Positions 1 to 9,923 of a stretch of DNA of 64,000 nucleotides are shown here, one piece after another. A program made the translations under genes and the position numbers. The stretch's first letter is position 1, and each line of letters starts with the position of its first letter. This stretch comes from Caulobacter hibisci (GTDB taxonomy: Bacteria > Pseudomonadota > Alphaproteobacteria > Caulobacterales > Caulobacteraceae), in the NCBI RefSeq assembly GCF_016135805.1, contig NZ_JADWOX010000009.1:62001-126000 (forward strand). The letters run 5' to 3'. The notes under the pieces are model-generated. The model saw only the letters and a list, made by a program, of their open reading frames with translations, made no database searches and was not told the origin of the DNA.

Positions 1-1
1 C

Positions 2-649
2 CAGGACGCCGCCGAGGCCCTGGCCGCCGAACTGGGCGGCGAGGGGCGCGCCATCGCCGTCCAGGCCGACGTCGCCGACCGCCCCGCCGTCGAGGCGATG
101 TTCGCCGCCGCCAAGGCCGCCTTCGGCGGTCACGTGACCACCGTGGTCAACAACGCCCTCGACTACAGCTTCAACGGCGACGCCCGCGCCCAGCTGACCA
201 GCATCGCCTGGGAGGACTTCGAGAAGCAGACCCTCACCGTGCTGAAGGGCGCGCTGAACGTCATCCAGGCCGCGGCCCCCGACATGACCGACGCCGGCTT
301 CGGCCGCGTGATCAATGTCGGCACCAACCTGTTCCAGAACCCGGTCGTGCCCTATCACGACTATACGGCGGTCAAGGCCGCCCTGCTGTCGCTGACCCGC
401 ACGGCCTGCGGCGACCTCGGCCCGGCCGGCATCACCGTCAACATGGTCTCCGGCGGCCTGCTGCGCGTCACCGGCGCCAGCGCCGCCACGCCCGAGCCGG
501 TCTTCGACCTGATCGCCGGCATGACCCCGCTGCGCTCGGTCACCACCCCGGCCGAATTCGCCGACGCCGTGCTGTTCTTCGCCAGCCCCTGGGCGCGGGC
601 GGTGACGGGGCAGAACCTGGTGGTCGATGGCGGGCTGGTGCGGGACTGA
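2..649 (+). CDS. SDR-family oxidoreductase, 5' end outside the window
   Basis: The reading frame is open from base 2, so the N-terminus with the glycine-rich cofactor loop lies upstream. The visible part has the SDR pattern: a VQADVAD stretch (acidic turn near the adenine site), VVNNA (the NNAG-like structural motif), VINVGTN, the catalytic Tyr-x3-Lys as YTAVKAA, and a C-terminal VTGQNLVVDGG. This resembles 3-oxoacyl-ACP reductase (FabG-like) proteins, but substrate cannot be read from sequence. The NNAG motif reads NNAL, a small deviation. It ends about 200 bp before trpF, with a palindromic element between, so it is probably a separate transcription unit. Confidence 0.85.
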   Translation, partial: QDAAEALAAELGGEGRAIAVQADVADRPAVEAMFAAAKAAFGGHVTTVVNNALDYSFNGDARAQLTSIAWEDFEKQTLTVLKGALNVIQAAAPDMTDAGFGRVINVGTNLFQNPVVPYHDYTAVKAALLSLTRTACGDLGPAGITVNMVSGGLLRVTGASAATPEPVFDLIAGMTPLRSVTTPAEFADAVLFFASPWARAVTGQNLVVDGGLVRD

Positions 650-680
650 TCGGGGAGTCCTTTCGCCTCACTTTTTAGAA

Positions 681-769
681 GTCATCGCCCGCTTCATGCG
701 GGCGACCCAAGCCGAGCCAGCCACTTTCTGACGCGCCGCTTGGGTCGCCCGGACAGGCCGGGCGATGAC
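681..769. repeat. Intergenic palindromic element, family B
   Basis: An imperfect inverted repeat fills the gap before trpF. The outer ends are GTCATCGCCCG and CGGGCGATGAC, and the inner arms are GCGACCCAAGC and GCTTGGGTCGC. A second copy with the same ends and inner arms lies at 16186-16265. The 3' copy of the arm can form its own hairpin (GCCCGG..CCGGGC). Confidence 0.8.
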
Positions 770-847
770 CTCTGTAGGGGGTAGCTGGCCTGTCCGATCG
801 AGGCGGAGGACTTGCACAACCGCCTTCCCCACCGTAACTCCCCCGCC

Positions 848-1492
848 ATGACCACCAAGGCCAAGATCTGCGGGCTTTCGACGGCGGAGACGGTGAAGGC
901 CGCCTTCGACGGCGGCGCGGCCTATCTGGGCTTCGTGTTCTTCGAAAAAAGCCCCCGCAACCTGACGCCCGAAGCCGCCGAGCGCCTCGTCGCGCCGATC
1001 CGCGGCAAGGGCGTCAAGACCGTGGCCGTCACCGTCGATCCCGACGACGCCCTGGTCGACCGGCTGATGGCCACGATGCGCCCCGACCTGATCCAGGTGC
1101 ACGGCAAGGAGACCCCCGCCCGCGTCCGCGAGATCGCGCAGCGCAGCGGCGCCGGGGTGATCAAGGCCTTCTCCGTGTCCTCGTCGGCCGATGTCGACCA
1201 GGCCAAGGCGTACGAGACCGTCGCCGAGCAATTCCTGTTCGACGCCAAGCCGGTGGAAGGATCCGCCCTGCCCGGCGGCACCGGCGCAAGGTTCGACTGG
1301 AGCCTGCTGGAAGGCCGGCGATTTTCTCGCCCGCATTTCCTCGCCGGCGGGCTGGACCCGTGGAACGTGGCGCAGGCGGTCAAGGCCTCCGGGGCCCCGC
1401 TGGTGGACGTTTCCTCTGGCGTGGAACGCGGTCCGGGCCTAAAGGACCCGGCTCTGATCGCGGCGTTCCTCGACGCCGTCAAACGCGCCTAA
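848..1492 (+). CDS. trpF: Phosphoribosylanthranilate isomerase
   Basis: Converts N-(5-phosphoribosyl)anthranilate to CdRP in tryptophan synthesis, a cytosolic single-domain TIM barrel. The 214-residue product begins MTTKAKICGL, where KICGL is the beta-1 signature with the catalytic Cys. LGFVFFEKSPRN and a C-terminal LAGGLDPWNV..DVSSGVERGPGLKD form the phosphate-binding loops. An upstream in-frame TTG at 812 would add 12 residues before the conserved start, so the ATG at 848 was chosen. It lies 18 bp before trpB and heads the trpFBA-accD group, the usual alphaproteobacterial arrangement. Confidence 0.95.
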   Translation: MTTKAKICGLSTAETVKAAFDGGAAYLGFVFFEKSPRNLTPEAAERLVAPIRGKGVKTVAVTVDPDDALVDRLMATMRPDLIQVHGKETPARVREIAQRSGAGVIKAFSVSSSADVDQAKAYETVAEQFLFDAKPVEGSALPGGTGARFDWSLLEGRRFSRPHFLAGGLDPWNVAQAVKASGAPLVDVSSGVERGPGLKDPALIAAFLDAVKRA

Positions 1493-1510
1493 AAGCCCGG
1501 AAGACCGATC

Positions 1511-2742
<1,232 letters not shown>

Positions 2743-2743
<1 letters not shown>

Positions 2744-3582
2744 TGAGCGTGACCAGCTATCGCGACGGCACCCGCCTGCAGCGCGCCTTCCAGCGGGAAA
2801 ACGACCACCGCGCCCTGTTCATCGCCTACATCATGGCCGGCGACCCGGACCTGGAGACCTCGTTCGAGCTGCTGACGGGCCTGGCGGAACACGCCGACGT
2901 CATCGAGCTGGGCATGCCCTTCTCGGATCCGATGGCCGAGGGCCCGACCATCCAGCTGGCCTCGCAGCGCTCGCTGGCGGCCGGCACTAAGATGCGCGAC
3001 GTGCTCGGCATCGTTCGCCGCTTCCGCGAGACCAACACGGTCACGCCGATCGTGCTGATGGGCTATCTGAACCCGGTGCTGTCCTACGGCTTCGAGGCCT
3101 TCGCCGATGACGCCTCGAACGCCGGCGCCGACGGGGTGATCATCGTCGACTGCCCGCCGGAAGAGGCCGACGCCCTGACCGACGCGCTGAACGGCGCCAA
3201 GATGGACCTGATCCGCCTGGCCACGCCGACGACCGACGACAAGCGTCTGCCGGCCGTGGTGCAGCGCACCTCGGGCTTCATCTACTACGTCTCGGTGGCC
3301 GGCGTGACCGGCGTCAAGGAAGCCGACGCCGACGCCGTGCGCAGCCCGGTGGAGCGCCTGCGGGCCGCTTCGGGCCTGCCGGTGGCGGTCGGTTTCGGCA
3401 TCAAGACCCCCGAGCGCGCCGCCCAGGTGGCCCGCGTCGCCGACGGCGTCGTGGTCGGTTCGGCCCTGGTCGACGAAATCGCAGCGGCGGCCGCGTTGAA
3501 CGAAAACGTGACCCAAAAGGTTCTTTCCAAGGCGTCGGAGCTGGCTAAGGCTGTGCGATCGGCGCGACTCGCAACGGTGTGA
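2743..3582 (+). CDS. trpA: Tryptophan synthase alpha subunit
   Basis: Cleaves indole-3-glycerol phosphate to indole, which is channelled to TrpB. 279 residues. [16 protein letters not shown] carries the catalytic Glu and Asp, and [10 protein letters not shown] and VGFGIKTPE are the phosphate-binding barrel loops. The open frame extends upstream inside trpB, but ATG 2743 overlaps the trpB stop by one base and gives the standard N-terminus [12 protein letters not shown]. Confidence 0.97.
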
Positions 3583-3593
3583 GGCTAAAGGCT

Positions 3594-4520
3594 ATGGCGA
3601 TGGCTGAACCCCAAGGCCCCAAGAAGGGCGACAAGACCAAGACCTCGACGGACCGTCGCGGCGGCTGGCTGTCCCGCATCGCGCCCGGCGTGCGCGGGGC
3701 CTTCGCCAAGCGCGAAACGCCCGAGAATCTGTGGGTCAAGTGCCCCGACACGGGCGAGATGATCTATCGCTCCGACCTGGAGGCGGCCCTGTGGGTCACC
3801 CCGGCCGGACGCCACATGCGCATCGGTCCCGAGGCGCGCTTCAAGTTCACCTTCGACGAAGGCCAGTACGAGTCCCTGCCGACCCCGTCGGTCGTGGAAG
3901 ACCCGCTGAAGTTCTCGGACGGCAAGCCCTACAAGGATCGCCTGGCCGCCGCTCGCAAGAGCACCGGCGAGCAGGACGCCATGGCCATCGGCTACGGCAA
4001 GGTCGGCGGCGTCGACGCCGTCGTGCTGGTCCAGGACTTCGCCTTCATGGGCGGATCGCTGGGCATGGCCGCCGGCGAGGGCTTCATCGCCGCCGCCAAG
4101 GCCGCCCTGGCCCGTGAAGTCCCGCTGATCGCCTTCACCGCCGCCGGCGGCGCGCGCATGCAGGAAGGCGCCCTGTCGCTGATGCAGATGGCCCGCACCA
4201 CCCTGGCCATCAACGAGCTCAACGACGCGGCCCTGCCCTATGTCGTGGTCCTCACCGACCCGACCACCGGCGGCGTCACCGCCTCCTACGCCATGCTGGG
4301 CGACGTCCACCTGGCCGAGCCGGGCGCCCTGATCGGCTTCGCCGGCCCGCGCGTCATCGAGCAGACCATCCGCGAGACCCTGCCGCCGGGCTTCCAGCGT
4401 TCGGAATACCTCGTCGAAAAGGGCATGGTCGACCGCGTCACCGCCCGCAAGGACCTGCCGTCCACCCTCGGCTCGATCCTCGGCACCCTGATGCTGGGCC
4501 GCGGCCGCAAGGCGGCTTAG
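3594..4520 (+). CDS. accD: Acetyl-CoA carboxylase carboxyltransferase subunit beta
   Basis: With AccA it moves the carboxyl group from biotin to acetyl-CoA, the first step of fatty acid synthesis. 308 residues from ATG 3594; ATG 3600 and GTG 3579 are also in frame. The crotonase-like core is intact ([51 protein letters not shown]). The N-terminal zinc ribbon is degenerate: of the four Cys positions of the E. coli protein only Cys50 remains, the others aligning with Thr53, Thr69 and Gly72. Being last in trpFBA-accD is a common alphaproteobacterial arrangement. Confidence 0.95.
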   Translation: MAMAEPQGPKKGDKTKTSTDRRGGWLSRIAPGVRGAFAKRETPENLWVKCPDTGEMIYRSDLEAALWVTPAGRHMRIGPEARFKFTFDEGQYESLPTPSVVEDPLKFSDGKPYKDRLAAARKSTGEQDAMAIGYGKVGGVDAVVLVQDFAFMGGSLGMAAGEGFIAAAKAALAREVPLIAFTAAGGARMQEGALSLMQMARTTLAINELNDAALPYVVVLTDPTTGGVTASYAMLGDVHLAEPGALIGFAGPRVIEQTIRETLPPGFQRSEYLVEKGMVDRVTARKDLPSTLGSILGTLMLGRGRKAA

Positions 4521-4532
4521 AATTCGAAGATG

Positions 4533-4641
4533 CTCCCCCTCTGGGGGAGCTGTCGGCAAAGCCGACTGAGGGGGTGCGGCGCAGCCGCCTGACGGCGGCC
4601 CCCTCCACCCCTTCGGGGTCCCCCTCCCCCAGAGGGGGAGG
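4533..4641. repeat. Intergenic palindromic element, family C, copy 1
   Basis: The accD-folC gap is filled by an element whose ends are CTCCCCCTCTGGGGGAG and CCCCCTCCCCCAGAGGGGGAG. Each end is itself a hairpin, and GCGGCGCAGCCGC lies inside. Related copies lie at 13576-13702 and 25477-25593. They share ends and layout rather than the whole interior. Confidence 0.8.
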
Positions 4642-4658
4642 ATCTTGATCGCGAACCC

Positions 4659-5975
4659 ATGACCGACCACCTCCGCGCCCACGACGCCGCGCTGGCGCGG
4701 CTGCAGGCCCTGCATCCCAAGCTGATCGACCTGTCGCTGGACCGCATGCGCCGGCTGTGCGCCGCTCTGGCCGACCCGCAGGACCGCCTGCCGCCGGTGA
4801 TCCACGTGGCCGGCACCAACGGCAAGGGCTCGACGGTGGCCTATCTGCGCCACATGGCCGAGGCCGCCGGGCTGAAGGTGCACGTCTTCACCTCGCCCCA
4901 CCTGGTGCGCTTCGTCGAGCGCATCCGCCTGGCCGGGACGCTGATCACCGAGGATCACCTGGCCGACGTGCTGGAGCGGGTCGAAGCCGCCAACGCCGGC
5001 GAGGCCATCACCTTCTTCGAGATCACCACGGCCGCGGCCTTTGTCGCCTTCGCCGAGACCCCCGCCGACCTGTGCATCGTCGAGGTCGGGCTGGGCGGCG
5101 TGCTCGACGCCACCAACGTCATCGCCGCGCCGGCGGTCAGCGTCATCGCCCCGATCGACATCGACCACCGCGAATTCCTGGGCGACACGATCGAACTGAT
5201 CGCCGCCGAAAAGGCCGGGATCATCAAGCCCGGCGCCCCCGCCGTCAGCGCCCGCCAGCAGGACTCGGTCGACGGCGTGCTGGAGACCGCCGCCGCCCTG
5301 GCCGGGGTCGAGCTCACGCTCATGGGCCGCGAGTTCGACGCCTGGGAGGAACGCGGACGCCTGCTCGTCCAGACCCAGGACCGCCTGCTCGACCTGCCCG
5401 CCCCCGCCCTGCCCGGCGAGCACCAGTTCGCCAATGCAGGCCTGGCCGTCGCCGCCCTGCTGGCCCTGGACGACCCGAGGATCGACGAGGCGGCCATGGG
5501 CCGGGGAATTGCTGGCACGGTGTGGCCGGCCCGCTTCCAGCGGCTGACGGCCGGTCCCTACGCGGAGAAGGCTACGAGCGCCGGCGCCGACCTGTGGCTC
5601 GACGGCGGCCACAATCCTCACGCCGGCCGCGCCGTGGCCCGGGCCGTGGCCGATCTGGCCGCCCGTGACGGCCGCCCCGTGGCGCTGATCGCGGGCCTGC
5701 TGGCCAACAAGGACGCCACCGGCTTCTTCGGAGCCTTCCGGGGGATCGCGGCCAAGGTCTTCACCGTCACCTTCGAAGGCCACGCCGCCGCCAGCGCCGC
5801 CGAAACCGCCGCCGCCGCCGAACTGGCCGGCCTGCGCGCCTGCGCCTGCGTCGGGCTGGACGACGCGCTCAGCCGGGCGCTGGCGCTGGGTCCCGTGCCC
5901 CATGTGCTGATCTGCGGGTCGCTGTACCTGGCGGGCGAGGTGCTGGGCGCGAGCGAAGCGACCTGGCCGGTCTGA
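4659..5975 (+). CDS. folC: Bifunctional folylpolyglutamate synthase / dihydrofolate synthase
   Basis: Mur-ligase-type enzyme that adds L-glutamate to dihydropteroate and to reduced folates. 438 residues, the usual size. HVAGTNGKGSTVAYL is the P-loop for ATP, FTSPHLVRFVERIR is the folate-site segment, EVGLGGVLDATN and IDHREFLGDTIELIAAEKAGI are family signatures, and LWLDGGHNPHAGR starts the C-terminal domain. ATG 4659 gives MTDHLRAHDAALARL. It follows accD on the same strand but is separated by a family C palindrome. Confidence 0.95.
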   Translation: MTDHLRAHDAALARLQALHPKLIDLSLDRMRRLCAALADPQDRLPPVIHVAGTNGKGSTVAYLRHMAEAAGLKVHVFTSPHLVRFVERIRLAGTLITEDHLADVLERVEAANAGEAITFFEITTAAAFVAFAETPADLCIVEVGLGGVLDATNVIAAPAVSVIAPIDIDHREFLGDTIELIAAEKAGIIKPGAPAVSARQQDSVDGVLETAAALAGVELTLMGREFDAWEERGRLLVQTQDRLLDLPAPALPGEHQFANAGLAVAALLALDDPRIDEAAMGRGIAGTVWPARFQRLTAGPYAEKATSAGADLWLDGGHNPHAGRAVARAVADLAARDGRPVALIAGLLANKDATGFFGAFRGIAAKVFTVTFEGHAAASAAETAAAAELAGLRACACVGLDDALSRALALGPVPHVLICGSLYLAGEVLGASEATWPV

Positions 5976-5985
5976 AGCCACCCCC

Positions 5986-6124
5986 TCCCGTCATTCCCGC
6001 CCTTGTGGCGGGAAACCCTCTGTCAGCCGCAAAAGGCTAGAGAGGCGACGTGCCGAGCACGTCGCTTGCGCCTCACGTGCACGCGGAACGAGGGATTCCC
6101 GCCACAAGGGCGGGAATGACGGGA
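5986..6124. repeat. MITE-like element, family A, copy 1
   Basis: A 139-bp element bounded by perfect 29-bp terminal inverted repeats (5986-6014 and 6096-6124). Each end begins TCCCGTCATTCCCGCCC and folds on itself (TTCCCGCC/GGCGGGAA). The centre holds a perfect hairpin, GCGACGTGC-CGA-GCACGTCGC. A second copy at 34767-34904 has identical ends and a diverged but still paired centre. No ORF is inside. Confidence 0.9.
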
Positions 6125-6140
6125 GATTGGGGGACCTGAA

Positions 6141-6539
6141 CTAGATTTCGGCGCGCAACCGCTTGGTCGCATCCACCGCTAGGTCAGGCGACAGACCCGC
6201 GAGTATCGACAGCATAGTCTCGAGAGCGACCGGCGAAAGGCGAACCAGGATAGCGTCGTTGATCCTGCCAGTGCGGTGCCAGATTTCGGCCAAGGACTCT
6301 CCGCAGGCGTCGGCCAATCCCTCGTAGATCGAGGCGTCGCAGGCGATCCGGGCCAGCGCATCCTCGACGCCATCGACGTCGTAGGCGGACAGATCCGTCG
6401 CCGCTTCTTCACGATCACCATGCGGGGCGGTCGGATCCATAAGGACGCCGATCAAACCCTGCGCAACCGCCGTCGGATCACGCACGGTCACCGGGAACCA
6501 TCTGGTGCAGAACCTTGCCCAAAGAACCTTGAGGTCCAT
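6141..6539 (-). CDS. Hypothetical protein, 132 aa
   Basis: Not recognised. The protein from ATG 6539 begins MDLKVLWARFCTRWFP and continues as an acidic, largely helical sequence (DLSAYDVDGVEDALARIACDAS, then GLADACGESLAEIWHRTGRIN), which could be HEAT-like helix pairs. The open frame extends further upstream but there it shadows the WD40 gene, so the first Met after that gene was used. It lies 32 bp downstream of the WD40 gene on the same strand and could be co-transcribed with it. A duty as partner or immunity-type protein would be guesswork. Confidence 0.6.
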   Translation of the reverse strand: MDLKVLWARFCTRWFPVTVRDPTAVAQGLIGVLMDPTAPHGDREEAATDLSAYDVDGVEDALARIACDASIYEGLADACGESLAEIWHRTGRINDAILVRLSPVALETMLSILAGLSPDLAVDATKRLRAEI

Positions 6540-6571
6540 TCGCCCGCCCCACGCCAACCAGCTGGCCCGCC

Positions 6572-7594
6572 TTAGAAATTCCGCGTCGAGATATCCGGCA
6601 CGGCCAGGATCCCCGCCTCGCCGCTTTCGTCGCCCCAGGCCAGGCGCGTGCCGCCGGCGTCGACCGCCAGGCTGCTGATCGGGGCGCCGCGTTCGGCCTT
6701 CAGGGTCTCGATGCGGCCCGAGCGCAGGTGGGCGGCCCAGATGCGGCCGTTGTCCTGGCCGGCGATGGCCACCGGCAGGGCGTCGACGCCCGCCACCTGC
6801 ACCACCAGCGAATCGCGGGAGAAGCCGATCTCGGCGGCTTCCTTGCCCATCGGGCCGCTGGCGCCGGCGAACGGCCAGACGACCGCGCCGTTGGCGCCGG
6901 CGGTGACCAGCAGGTTGCCCTTGTCGAGGAAGGCCAGGCTCTTGATCTTGGCCGGATAGCCGCCCATCCGCATGTCCTTGCCGTCGCTCAGGCGCCAGCC
7001 GTGTAGCTGGTTCTCCTGCATCGACGAGACCAGGAACTTGCCGTCGGGGCTGTAGGCCAGGGCCACGTGGCTGCCCGCCCACTTCATCACCGTCGGCTTC
7101 TGGTCGGCGATGCGGCTCCACCACAGCGACACGCCGCCGTAGCCGGCCGCGGCCAGGCGCTTGCCCTTCGGATCGAAGGCCACGCCCGAGACGGTCTTTT
7201 CATGGACGTAGGTGCGGCGGAATTCGGCGTCGGCCGTGTCCAGCACATGGACCTCCTTGCCGGCCGTGAAGGCGATCAGGCCCGAGGCGGCGCTGGCGGC
7301 CACGTGCTCGATCCACTTGCCCTTCACCTCGGCCAGCAGGGTGGCCACGACCTCGTCGCCCTCGACCCGGCTCCAGACCACGCGGCCATCGTCGCCGCCG
7401 GTCACCAGGCCCCGGCCCGAGGGGTGGACGCAGGCGGCCAGCACCGCGCCGCCCATCGCCCCGCCATGGGCCTCGACGGTGACGAAGCCGCCGTCGGCCT
7501 CGAATCGGACGGTGCCGTCGCCGAGAGCGAATCCGGCGCGGCCGGCCCGATCGAACAGGGCGGCGGTGACGTAGGCGTCGAAGGAATAGATCAT
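6572..7594 (-). CDS. WD40 repeat protein
   Basis: A 340-residue beta-propeller-type protein. Several degenerate WD repeats are visible: VLAACVHPSGRGLVTGGDDGRVVWSR, SGVAFDPKGKRLAAAGYGGVSLWWSR, LAYSPDGKFLVSSMQENQLHGWRL, SLAFLDKGNLLVTAGANGAV and SSLAVDAGGTRLAWGDESGE. Each has the GH/xD-W/F pattern in weak form. No signal peptide or catalytic domain is seen, so it is probably a cytosolic scaffold. ATG 7594 (MIYSFDAYVTAAL) was preferred to the TTG at 7624. It is divergent from exbD with a 221-bp gap that holds no repeat. Confidence 0.85.
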   Translation of the reverse strand: MIYSFDAYVTAALFDRAGRAGFALGDGTVRFEADGGFVTVEAHGGAMGGAVLAACVHPSGRGLVTGGDDGRVVWSRVEGDEVVATLLAEVKGKWIEHVAASAASGLIAFTAGKEVHVLDTADAEFRRTYVHEKTVSGVAFDPKGKRLAAAGYGGVSLWWSRIADQKPTVMKWAGSHVALAYSPDGKFLVSSMQENQLHGWRLSDGKDMRMGGYPAKIKSLAFLDKGNLLVTAGANGAVVWPFAGASGPMGKEAAEIGFSRDSLVVQVAGVDALPVAIAGQDNGRIWAAHLRSGRIETLKAERGAPISSLAVDAGGTRLAWGDESGEAGILAVPDISTRNF

Positions 7595-7815
7595 CCGCGC
7601 GCCATAGCGCGGCCTGGATGCCAAGGCTAGTCGCCCGTAGCGCGAGGCTTAAGCCTTGAAACCGCTATCTGAACGGCGTTAGGCCAAAAAGAGTCACAAA
7701 AGGGGTTGCCATTGCAGCGCCTCCTCGGGCTTTACTTCCCCGCCCGTCTGCGCCAGACGTGGCCTCTAACAATTTCTGGATCGCCTGGGGGCGATCCCTG
7801 GGAGACAGTCAGGCT

Positions 7816-8262
7816 ATGGCGGCTAAACTTGCTGGCGGCGGCGGCGGTCGCTACTCGCTGAACCAGAATTCAGAAATCAACGTCACGCCCTTCGTCGACA
7901 TTCTGCTCGTTCTGCTCATCATCTTCATGGTCGCCGTGCCGATGGCCGTGACCTCGATCAAGATCGACCTGCCGCCGGCTTCGCCGCCCCCTCCGGGCCA
8001 GAAGCCGAAGGATCCGGTCTTCATCTCGATCCAGAAGTCGGGCGCGCTGTTCATCGCGGACAAGCAGACCAGCCTCGACAACCTGCAGTTCGACCTGGAC
8101 GCCAAGTTCGCCTCGCAAGGCGAAGCCGGCCCGAAGGACGATCAGCGCGTCATGATCCGCGCCGACGCCGACGTGCTGTACGCCGACTTCATGGGCGTGC
8201 TGAACCAGCTGCAGACCGCTGGCTGGTACAAGGTCGGCCTGATCAACGAAGACATCCACTAA
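7816..8262 (+). CDS. exbD: ExbD/TolR-family biopolymer transport protein
   Basis: Inner-membrane protein that with ExbB and TonB passes proton-motive force to outer-membrane receptors. 148 residues from ATG 7816: a short N-terminus, NSEINVTPFVDILLVLLIIF with the essential membrane Asp, one TM helix, then a periplasmic domain. The segment after the TM is rich in Pro (LPPASPPPPGQKP). A GTG at 7759 would add 19 residues and fits the family less well. No exbB or tonB is adjacent, so it is either an extra ExbD or one whose partners are elsewhere. A rho-independent terminator follows directly. Confidence 0.9.
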   Translation: MAAKLAGGGGGRYSLNQNSEINVTPFVDILLVLLIIFMVAVPMAVTSIKIDLPPASPPPPGQKPKDPVFISIQKSGALFIADKQTSLDNLQFDLDAKFASQGEAGPKDDQRVMIRADADVLYADFMGVLNQLQTAGWYKVGLINEDIH

Positions 8263-8289
8263 GGATCTTCGGCGACAGCCAAACAGACC

Positions 8290-8322
8290 AAGGGCCGGCC
8301 GCGAAAGCGACCGGCCCTTTTT
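8290..8322 (+). terminator. Rho-independent terminator of exbD
   Basis: Hairpin with arms AGGGCCGG and CCGGCCCT around GCGAAAGCGA-type loop bases, followed by a run of T. It lies 28 bp after the exbD stop. Confidence 0.85.
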
Positions 8323-8363
8323 CTTGCCCGCTTCCCTGGTCAGTCTTCCGGAGCCCCTTCCCG

Positions 8364-8996
8364 ATGCCCGACGCCAAGACCTGGATCGCCTTCGCCCTGG
8401 TGTGCCTCGGCATGGCCCTGACCCCGGGGCCGAACATGCTCTATCTGGTCAGCCGCTCGATCTGCCAGGGCCGCTGGGCCGGGATCGTGTCGCTGGCCGG
8501 CACGGCGGCGGGCTTCGTCGTCTATCTAGTCTGCGCGGCCCTGGGCATCACCGCCCTCTTGATGGCCGCCCCGATCGCCTACGACGTCCTGCGGTTCGGC
8601 GGGGCGCTGTATCTGGGCTGGCTGGCCTGGCAGGCGATCAAGCCGGGCGGCGCCTCGCCGTTCCAGGTGCGCGAACTGCCCAAGGACCCGCCGCTGAAAC
8701 TGATGGCCATGGGCTTCCTGACCAACCTGCTAAACCCCAAGGCGGCAATGCTCTATCTGTCGCTGCTGCCGCAGTTCATCGATCCGAAGCATGGGGCGGT
8801 GCTGAGCCAGTCTCTGCTGCTGGGCGGCACCCAGATCGCCATCAGCCTCAGCGTCAACGCCATGATCTGCCTGGCGGCCGGCTCGATCGCCACCTTCCTG
8901 GCCACCCGCCCGAGCTTTGCCCTGGTGCAGCGCTGGCTGATGGCGACCGTGCTGGGCGGCCTGGCGGTGCGCATGGCGACAGAGGCGCGGCGCTAG
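8364..8996 (+). CDS. LysE/RhtB-family amino acid exporter
   Basis: A 210-residue inner-membrane protein with about six TM segments. The N-terminus carries the family signature LTPGPNMLYLVSRS; GALYLGWLAWQAIKPG and FLTNLLNPKAAMLYLSLLPQF are further hallmarks. Family members export basic amino acids, homoserine, threonine or similar metabolites; the substrate cannot be told here. It starts at ATG 8364, just after the exbD terminator, so it needs its own promoter. Confidence 0.9.
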   Translation: MPDAKTWIAFALVCLGMALTPGPNMLYLVSRSICQGRWAGIVSLAGTAAGFVVYLVCAALGITALLMAAPIAYDVLRFGGALYLGWLAWQAIKPGGASPFQVRELPKDPPLKLMAMGFLTNLLNPKAAMLYLSLLPQFIDPKHGAVLSQSLLLGGTQIAISLSVNAMICLAAGSIATFLATRPSFALVQRWLMATVLGGLAVRMATEARR

Positions 8997-9092
8997 GACT
9001 GCTGAAACCGGCTCAGCAGGCCGTGGACGAGCCGGCGGCTAATCACCCCTCCTGATCGGCGCTATCACGCCCTCCTCAGTCCAGGAGAGCCC

Positions 9093-9920
9093 ATGAGCGA
9101 CGTCATCGTGGTCATCGGGGCCGGCCAGATCGGCCAGGCCATCGCCCGCCGGGTCGGCGTCGGCAAGCGCGTGCTGCTGGCCGACATGAAACGCGAGAAC
9201 GCGCAGGCCGCCGCCGAGGTGCTGGCCGACGCCGGCTACGAGACCCACGTCGCCACCGTCGACGTCGCCTCGCGCGACGCCGTGCAAGCCCTGGTAGCGA
9301 CCGCCACGGGCCTGGGCGAGGTCACGGGCCTGATCCACGCCGCCGGCGTTTCGCCCAGCCAGGCGAGCCCGGAAACCATCCTCAAGGTCGATCTCTACGG
9401 GACGGCCCTGGTCCTCGACCTGTTCGGCGAGGTGATCGCCAGGGACGGCTCGGGCGTCGTCATCGCCTCGCAGTCGGGCCACCGCCTTCCACCGCTGCCT
9501 GAAGAGCAGAGCCACGCCCTAGCGACCACACCGACCGAAGACCTGCTGGCCCTGCCCTTCCTGGCGCCCGACCAGGTCACCGACCCGCTGAAGGCCTACC
9601 AGCTGTCCAAGCGCGGCAATTCCCTGCGGGTCGCGGCGCAGGCCGTGCGCTGGGGCCGACGCGGGGCGCGGATCAACGCCATCAGTCCCGGCATCGTCAT
9701 GACGCCCCTGGCCCGCGACGAGCTGTCGGGACCGCGCGGCGCGGGCTATCGCAAGATGATCGAGGGATCGGCGGCGGGCCGCGCGGGCACGCCCGACGAG
9801 GTCGGGGCGGTCGGCGCCCTGCTGATGGGCCCCGACGGCGGCTTCATCACCGGCAGCGACATCCTGATGGACGGCGGGGTGACGGCGGCGTGGCTGTATG
9901 GGGATCTGGCGAAGGGGTGA
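9093..9920 (+). CDS. SDR-family oxidoreductase
   Basis: A 275-residue Rossmann protein. DVIVVIGAGQIGQAIARRV is the nucleotide loop (GAGQIG rather than TGxxxGxG), followed by LLADMKREN with an Asp that favours NAD over NADP. LIHAAGVSPSQ replaces the NNAG motif, and YQLSKRGNSLRV holds the catalytic Tyr-x3-Lys. GFITGSDILMDGG is the usual C-terminus. There is an insertion around residues 135-165 (LPPLPEEQSHAL and after). It converges with the GEDEF-EAL gene with only 3 bp between the stops. Confidence 0.88.
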   Translation: MSDVIVVIGAGQIGQAIARRVGVGKRVLLADMKRENAQAAAEVLADAGYETHVATVDVASRDAVQALVATATGLGEVTGLIHAAGVSPSQASPETILKVDLYGTALVLDLFGEVIARDGSGVVIASQSGHRLPPLPEEQSHALATTPTEDLLALPFLAPDQVTDPLKAYQLSKRGNSLRVAAQAVRWGRRGARINAISPGIVMTPLARDELSGPRGAGYRKMIEGSAAGRAGTPDEVGAVGALLMGPDGGFITGSDILMDGGVTAAWLYGDLAKG

Positions 9921-9923
9921 GGG

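Noticed and set aside
681..769. Element before trpF as a trp attenuator
   Set aside because: No leader peptide with Trp codons and no T run; the same element occurs in the cox operon.
3585..5981. Very long minus-strand ORF of 798 codons opposite accD and folC
   Set aside because: Gly/Gln/His/Arg-rich product without motifs, opposite two firm genes; a usual shadow in high-GC DNA.
5986..6124. Family A element as a rho-independent terminator of folC
   Set aside because: No T run follows either hairpin, and an identical-ended copy stands elsewhere; it is a repeat first.
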